Source of the DNA: Branchiostoma floridae
Lineage: Eukaryota > Chordata > Leptocardii > Amphioxiformes > Branchiostomatidae
Reading direction: 5' to 3'
Length of the DNA stretch: 62,000 nt
Assembly: GCF_000003815.2 (NCBI RefSeq)
Contig: NC_049979.1
Span: 5,228,873 to 5,290,872 of the forward strand
How positions within the stretch are numbered: the first letter of the stretch is position 1; each line of letters begins with the position of its first letter. A model generated the notes under the pieces. That model saw nothing but the letters and a program-made list of their open reading frames with translations. It was not told where the DNA came from and ran no database searches. Positions 36,101 to 45,100 of this stretch are shown here, one piece after another. Position numbers and translations under genes: made by a program.

Positions 36101-39100
36101 GGACAACTGGACACTGCAAAAAGGTTGGTGATGCCTCCCACATTGTGCCATGTTGATATGATTATATGGATGGCATCCTCTGGGAACCCAAAAACTTAAA
36201 ACCACCGGGGAAAAGTCCTTTTTCCAGCTACCACGAATTTAAATCCCCGCGAACTTAAATGCATTTACAGTTGGCCTTGTTGTAAAACAAGGTAAAGTCG
36301 TTAACAATCTTCTCTAGTATGATATTTGATAATCTGCCTCTCTGTTTATTGACATGTACCTTGACCCTGATGATTCTCTTTCAATCAATCAGCATGTGAT
36401 GACTTTAGCTGCTGGGTTTCTTAAATTGGTTTTCAGCACTGCATGTATGTGCAAGTGTGCCATCTGGCTTAGGGGAGGGTACACAGAAAATTAAGGTCCA
36501 GGTCCTGAACCTGGACCTGAATCAGTATGTGAATGGACGATACTCAAACAATGGTCCATTTAGCTACAAAGAAATATATTCAACTCCCACTGCCATTTTA
36601 AAATCCTACAAGGATAACTGCCTCTGTAAAATTGACTGTAAAACCAAAGTTTCAAATAAAGTTTCAAACTTGGTAGAAATGGCTATAAACTCTGCTCTAC
36701 TTCGCACTTGGTATTTTCCAGTAAGCCCCCAAATGTGTGAATGTCTGATTATATGATATGTTCATTTTCAATGTCCAATAAGAAAAAACGTTTTTGTACC
36801 CCTAATCTGGCTACAAGTTATCAATTCATGTGTTAGTAATAAAGACATTGCGATGATTCTTCATGCCCAACATAGACATTCTAAGATGCCACAAAACTAA
36901 CAACATGAAATTTATCCACTACAGGGTGTTGGATAACTTGTTACTGTCGGATGTCCAGCCTAGTGACTCAGGCATCTATACTTGTTCAGCAGAAAATGGC
37001 AAAAATGCCAGAGTCAAAGTCAACTACATCCTCACTGTGACAGGTATGTTGGGACGTTTACTTGAAATTGAACACTCACAAGGCTTGTTGTTTCTTATAT
37101 CAAGCAGTAGTTCCACTACAGTTAACAAGAAAATCATGAATATTATATTGGGATTGGTTGAATTGGTAAAGATATTACACTTGTTGAATTGTTAAATTGC
37201 CAAGTAGGTTATATTTTCAGTTAAGACATGATATTGTGTCTCTGTATGTAGGTCAACAGCATTAAACTAGAGTAACTGGATAGACATTCATGATATTTGG
37301 TATTTGAGTAGCGGTTGCAGAAACAAAGGTCCTGTTCGAAAATGGTTCATCTTGCATTTTTCGTCAGCACTGCAGCTAGGCGAATGTGTGTGTGTGTTTG
37401 CGTTGTGTACAAGATAACTGGAGACATTGTGGATCGTACTAGTGACTATTAGAATTTGTGAATCTTAGTTTTAAGTACAACTTTCAATGTTTTTCTCTAC
37501 AGACTCCAGTAGTATTACCCAAGGTCCAGAAGACACCGCCACCACCGCTGGGTTGAATGTCACCTTGACGTGCAGAACAACTGGCTCGCCAAAACCTGAC
37601 GTCCACTGGCTGCACAACACAAAACCTGTGGTTCTGGATGAGAGGCACTTCCAACAAGGTATCTGTTATATACAGTTTGGATTAGTAGTAGGCCTTAGGC
37701 TTTTTAAAAGAGGTGAAATGACAAGATTTTGCCTATGCACATGCACACACACACGTACACCAATGCTGAACATGCTTCAAGGCAAGTTCTCTTCACAAAT
37801 CAACAGATTCATTGGGCTTACGTTTTAGTTTGAGTGGCTTGTTTGATGTTTTTTAAGGTTAACCAAAGGTAGATCAATAAATACACAATACATTATTCTA
37901 ATTGATGGCAATTTGTCCTCATGCAGTTTAACCTTCTTTGGGGTGTTGTAATGTTACACCAGGCTGAGTAAATAATTAGAAGGCAATACAACCACATGGG
38001 AGACATGAGTATATAAATAGTGTGGGCAGCTAAGCTGATGGAGGTAAACCTAAGACAAACAAGAGTGACTATTCTTCAGTACACACAGCAACATCATTCT
38101 TCAACAATGTACTTGTTAGGTAGATCTTTTTTGTTTTACCTTCATAGCTTTTGGACCTTTGAAAAATTGCCTTCCACCAATTTTTGCAAATTCATTCATA
38201 GTTAGGATAAATCTGTTCTTCAAGTAGATCTCTTTTACTTATCAATTCACAGCTAGAATGTATAAACTCTCTCCAACTAGATCTCTTCAGTGTCACTGAC
38301 GAAAACTAGTGGATGCTAGTTGAAACGTCTGACAGTTTCCAAAACCATATCCAGTTGCTTGAGTAACTACTTTTTGGTGCATCTTATTACCTGCATGTCT
38401 AACCTTCATTGACAGATCTTTGTTGTTGTTGTTTTCATATTTTCTGCTTGAGTTTTCACTGACCAGGATTGTTACCTTGTGTGTCCACAGACTCTGACCT
38501 GGCGATCCATGAGATTCAGCCAACAGACGCAGGCATGTACCAGTGTGTGGCCAGTAATACACTCAACACCGCCATGGCACAGGCCTGGCTCAAGGTCGAA
38601 GGTCAGTGGCCATTTGTACTGTTTATGGTACTGTAAATGCCACCACATAAAGTCCTTTTTCCCGCTACCGCGAAATTAAATCCCCGCTACCTTTAATGCA
38701 TTTACAGTATCTCCATGAAAAATGGAGGTATAGTTTTGGGTGCGTCTATCTGTATGTTTGTTTGTATTTTTGGATTTTTGTAGTCAGCTTTTCGTACTCA
38801 AGAACCTCTGGATGGATTACGATGATATTTGGTATGTGGGTAGATGTTGGAAAGACAAAAGTCAAGGTCAATTTTTGGCCACCTGGTATGTGACATTGGT
38901 ACTGCAGCACAAACTTCCATTTTATGTATCTTACATCATCTTTATCTTTATCACATGTATCTTTATACAAAAATAAAGATGGTTTTAACCCCCTAGGGAA
39001 GGGCACACCAGTTGGTTGTGACGACACTTCAGGATAGAAGTGTGACAGAAGAGGAGACGTGATGTTGACAGTGTTTTATTGTTGCTTGCAGTGCCGAAGG

Positions 39101-42100
39101 GTTACCCCACAGTGGAAACAAGCCCGTCAAACGTGGCCACTGAGGCAGGGGAGATCGCCGTGTTTGCCTGCAAGATTTCGGGCAGTCCCGAGCCGGACGT
39201 CCAGTGGGAGCATAATGGCAAACCTGTCACAGCTGATGGAGAACACATTGTCATTGAAGATGGCACTCTGAGCATCATCCGTGTGTCCAGGGAGGATGAG
39301 GGGCGCTACAAGTGTTTGGGCAGCAACTCTGTAGGAAAATCATGGGTCGCAGCCTCTCTAACAGTCTGTAAGTGAAGTTTGATGAGCATCATTATTACAG
39401 AAAAGCTAGGAGAAGTTGAATTTATCCAGCAGTAGTCTCATTTTGTATCTGTTAATTGTATCTTTTCAACATGTCTTGTTGTGACCTGTACTTAGCCTGC
39501 TGTGGCAAAAATGTATAATAAAGGTCTTCATATTCCAAAAGAAAAATGATTAAGTCTGATCTTCAGGCAACAATGGTATCTTGGACTGGTCAAATTGAAT
39601 ATCTTTCACTGCACTTTGTACTAGATATCTCAAAAATCAGGAATTACAGTATCTCATTTTTCCATAACACTGACACCAGAGCAGGTAGGCATGTTCATCA
39701 TCATCATCAGTCACTGTGTTCTGCATCTACAGTCTTTGAGGAGTCCTGTCGCTGCATTCAGTCTTTCCTGTGATATGCTGCATGTTCGTTCAGCTGCAAA
39801 GAAAACTAATGCATCTGTTGACTTGTGTCTCGCAGTGGTGCCGACTACTCCCATGACTTTGGCAGTTGTGAAGTCCGGAGACTTTCACCATCGCCGGGGA
39901 CAGAATATAATGGAGAGGAATATGTGGCTGCAGAAACAAGTCCAAGGTTTGTACTGGGGTCACTGTTAGCCTAGTCTGCGTAACACAAACTCTGCTGTCC
40001 ACGGCTGTAACTGGCCGCTCCTCGCAGAGGCTGGCAGATGTTGGGGGGCTGCTATAGGCGAGATTTAATCAGGCTACTGTTAGCCATGATGAACACAAAA
40101 CATGCACCTGGGAGGTTGTAATCAGGTTTGGTGAATTGTGAATAAATTGCACTGATAATAACTCAATGGAAAAAATCTAACTTGCACGATCCGCATTTTC
40201 AATTGCCCGGAACAATTGGGCTAGTGAACTTGTCCAACCCTGGTCAACACAATGACCACTGCTCTACTATGTCAGCAGTTGTGGAGCTGACCAAACAATG
40301 TGATACAGAATATCGATGACTGGTAGACCATGTTGACAGAGAGAGGTTGATGGATAGACGTCTGATATAACCCAACTGAATTTTTATGTTCCTGCCCTTT
40401 GTCACTCCAGACTTAGAAACCTCTGTGTTAGCATGATGTGTGTAATGTTGATGCTTATGTCATCTTCAGTTATTTCTGATCAGTGTCCTCCTGTTGTTGT
40501 TGTTGTTGTTGGCTGTGTTGTTTGAATTGTTAGTGTTTCGCCACAAAGTAGTTACTCAAGCAACTGGATATGGTTTTGGAAACAGTCAGACGTTTCAACT
40601 GGCATGAACCAGTTTTCGTCAGTGACACTGAAGTGATCTGGAAGAAACTGGTCTTTTATACCCATTCTAAGAATGAAGACAATTTTAGCTGTCCAATAGG
40701 AAACATGTAAGACAAATTCAGGTGAACACAATTTGATTCCAATAGAAACAAAGGTAAGGCAAAGTCAAGCTAAAGACCAGTTTCTTCCAGATCACTTCAG
40801 TGTCACTTACGAAAACTGGTGGATGCCAGTTGAAACGTCTGACCGTTTCCAAAACCATATCCAGTTGCTCGAGTCACTACTTTTTGGCGTATCTTATTAC
40901 CTGGATGTCTAACCTACATCGATGTAACTGTTAGTGTTGTTTGAACTGTTAGTGTTGTTTGAACTGTTAGTGTTGTTTGTGCCGTCCATGTTAACCCCTA
41001 GTCGTGGTGTTTGAACTGTCCCCACAGGAGAAAAAGAACGTGGTAGCCAGAACAGTGGACGTTCAGCACCAGTCCCCCCTCTTAGTGGGCCAAGAACCCC
41101 AATAGGCCCTTCCTCACAGTCTGGTATGTACATTGGGTTAGTCTTTTTTCTATGGCGAAAGACTGTTTCCACCCATTCCATTGTTCATATCAAACTTTCA
41201 ATAGCATCCGCTGTCATCATCCCTTTTGCTGCAAAAATGTTGACATGAAAAAATATCCATTGACTAACACTTCAAATGAACAAACAAGTGAAACCTAACA
41301 TAAGGGTTAGCATCAAAAGTTGATGCACTGAACATTGACACCCTGAAGTAGAAACTGCATAATACCATTTCATTCATGCACTCTTAATATGTAGTCTAGT
41401 TATTTTAGTTGTTCAAGATTTGTTTTCCCACTCAAAAATTCTGTAGATTTAGTATGTTAATTGTTATGCAGTTCATCCTTGTGCAACTTCCATGATACTC
41501 TGTAGCTATCTCAGTATTCAGGCTCGAAATACTTCTTCTGCATACCTGCACAGGTGCATTGAAAACTACCTGCACCAGACATATTTTACCTATACCTCTC
41601 TGAACTTAAGAATCATGAATCATACTAAAATTATTTAGGAACCATGCATTGCTATTTTTTTCTTTCACATGTAAGCAATTCAGCTAATAACAATCCATAT
41701 ACACCTACATCATAGGACATTTATATATCAAACCCAGTAAATGGACCAGTGCAGGTTGGGTGCAGGTAGACACCAGAAATACCTGCACAGCTCCAACTTT
41801 ACCTGCGCTAACCTGCATATGCAGGTGGTATTTTGAGCCCTGGTAGTGGAGCATACTAACTCTGTTACTCTTTCTCTTTATTTCTCATGCTTCCTGCTTG
41901 TCAGAACCAGGTTTGAGACTGTTGTGTCCTTTTACCCTCGTGTAGCCTGCCCTTGTCTCTTACTGATCTGTCCTTTGAGTGATTTGTTACCGGTAGGAAA
42001 ATATGGAACAGATAAGGAGTAACTGTGACAGAAAGGATGATCTGCAGTCTAAAATGGGGTAGGGAATCTCCCGAGCACCCTTGGTAAACCCCTGCTTTGC

Positions 42101-45100
42101 CTTTTGAGTCGGTTAAGTTAAGCTTGCCTAAGCTTGATGTTTCTGACTTTGGGAGAAGAAATGCTGCTACAGTAATCGCTATGGGCAACTCTTCATCACC
42201 ATGATTGTAACATTAGGCCCTACAAACTTGATAAAAAAATTCCTTTGCCCAACAACAGTGACATTTGAAAGGCAGATGTTAGAGTATAGTTGAGTAACTC
42301 TGTTCCTTTCCTTAACAGTTCCTGAAGCACCAAGTAAGCCACGGATCAGTAGGGCATCCGACACGTCCGTGTACGTATCCTGGGTACCCCGGTCAAATGG
42401 AGGGTCTCCAATCACAGCCTTCAAGGTGCAGTACAAGAGAATAGCAGATGGGAGCAAGGAGCGCTGGCGGACAGCTTCAGACAAGATCCCTCCCACAACA
42501 CTGTCCTATCAGGTCAAGACGCTACAGCCAGGTAGGGATGCTAAAGTTAGATGAAGTTGACCATACATCACTGTGTGATGTGCAGGCCTGGCACACATCT
42601 CCGTTTCACAGCACTTGGGTCACACATAGGTCACTACAGCAGGGGGCTAGTCCACTGATAGTGTAGTGTGTTTAGCTTCCACACTCTTAGCAGAGAAAGA
42701 ATTATGTACCATCTTTTAAAAGTCGTTGGTATGACCCGGCTACAGCTTTGGCTAGGGCTGTCCCTCGCATTGGATGTGTTCGGGGAGAGCCACACCTCGA
42801 GCATATTAAAGAACCCACCACATTTATCAAAAAGAGAACGGGTCCTTCCCGGTGTGAGTGGATCAAACCTTACAGTCTGGTCTCCGGGTTGACATATTGA
42901 ACAGGTGATAGTCACCTGTTATGTCAATCCTTCCACAAACGTGGTAAAACTGAATAGATAGATAGATGAATAAATGTCATCTGCTGACATTTGTGCTCCG
43001 TTCATTGTTTCCAGGTCAGACCTACAGATTTCGAGTCATCGCTATCAACGGGCTGGGGGAGAGTCGCCAGAGTCAGCAGTCAAGCCAGTACTCCGTGGAA
43101 GGTCACGTGGTCAAAGGTCACTTGAGCAGGCCTGTGGTTGGGCCGCACATCACTGAGATACTCGCCGTCAGTCCCACCACCATCTCTGTCAGATGGAAGG
43201 TAGGTATCAAATACACACTCGGTTGTTCATCATCATCATTGTACATCCAATTTACACCAGTGAGGTACAATACATAGTACATTTTTTCCAGTATGATTTG
43301 TCCTTCATGGCAGACACTAAAGTAGTCCCTGACAGTCCAGTGTATCTTTCTGTGGATGCTTTGGATGCTCTATTAGTCCATTAGCTGACATACAAAAAAA
43401 CTTGTACTGAGCTTATTTTCCTGGACGTATGTCTGTATGTATTGTCGACCAACTCTGTGCCTTCCTTCTGCCAACCAGTCCATCAGTCTCTCTGCCGGCG
43501 TGTTGCCACGAACCACAATGCCCTGTCAAGGCGAGCCGGCACTGTCTCACCACAGATGAAATGGCTGTTCAGTTGCGGTTGTTCAGTAGTGGCAAATGCA
43601 TACATAGTCATGGCTTCAAGTCAAAGTAGATCACTTTACTTGATGAAATCTTGAGAGTATGTGGAGAAGGACAACCTAACCGTTCACACTTACACCACAG
43701 CTTCAGAAAAGATGCTGAAGCCACATGTTCCCCATAGGAACTTTATTCGAACCAACACACAACAAACATGTTTCATCGTGTGGCTTCCTCAGTGTTATGG
43801 AATAGTCTCAACCTAAATCTTTGTTCATAACAGTCAGTGTTTTCTTCCTCCATCACAACAGTACATGGCCATCGACAACGTGCCCATCGACGGGTTTTAC
43901 ATCTACCACCGCGAGACGGACAGCGACAACGAGAAGGACTTTGTGCAGAGCGTCGTGAACGGCGTCGGTGTGCGCAGCTTCCGCCTGGAGGGCCTGCAGC
44001 CCGAGATAATGTACGACATCAAGATGCAGTGCTTCAACAGGGCCGGCAGCAGTGACTTCAGCAACGTCATGATGAAGGAGACGCTGCGTATGTATTTCTT
44101 TGATTTGTTATGTATTTATTGGACTAGTTAATCTGTAATATCCAACACAAAAATTGGACTCACCCAAATTTTCGACTGAACAGCACCAATGAACAATCCA
44201 CTGCTGTCGTGATGTCACAGTTTACTTCCTCCAATAATGACTTCTACCAACACAGATGAACTTTCAAGTTGTTATGTATTTGTTTGATTTGTTTGAACCT
44301 TCATTTATTCATGAGAAGCTCAAAACGGCAAGCAGGCCACTTTTCATTGAGGTCATGAGGGAGGTAAGGGTCAGATAAAATATAACAGAGATACAGATTA
44401 CATTGAGTCCTTACAACAGTTAATTTGTAAGGTTTGGTTCATTTGATCATGACTTGACTATACCTCTCCTTCTGTACAGCGATAACTTCACTCGGAACCA
44501 TGCCCATCCCTGTTCACGACGAGGGGGACCGTGGCGGCCCGGTCGACGTGAACATCTACGGCGGAGCCCCGGAGAAGAACAGCCCCGTACTGAGTACCCG
44601 TGCCAGCAGCGACATGCTGTACCTGATCCTGGGGGTCGTGCTCGGGGTCATGGTGCTGGTGCTCATCATCTTCATCGCCATGTGCATGTGGAGGGCTCAC
44701 CATCACCCCACGAGTCAGTGTTTCTTGTTGTTGCAATATACTGTAATTCCTGATTTTCTCAATGTACTTTTATGTTCGCGGTTTTCACGGTTACGACTGT
44801 AACATGACCTCATCATTACCGGCAAGATATAATTCGTTTTGGTGACAATAACAAATAAATTCATTCACCGTGAACATTTAGTTCCGAGAACAAGTTAATT
44901 TTCTCAGACCGTGAAAGTTTGGTACCAAGAAGACAACTTGAAAGTGAATTACAGTGTTAAAATTAGACATGTCTCCGTGGCCGAGTGGTTTAAGCGACCC
45001 AGCTGCTTGGCCATCTGGATCCAATTCTGTGGATCTGTGGGACTGAGTTTGATCCCAGGGTCGGCTCGGCTCGGACATGTTGTAAGAGATTGCTTTCGTC

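Noticed and set aside
39836-39946. Alternative frame reading [20 protein letters not shown]
   Set aside because: It looks protein-like, but the phase-1 junctions on both sides select the other frame. Transcript data could overturn this.
44971-45045. tRNA-Ser or tRNA-Leu gene
   Set aside because: Box A is clear but the arms do not pair properly and a SINE body follows.
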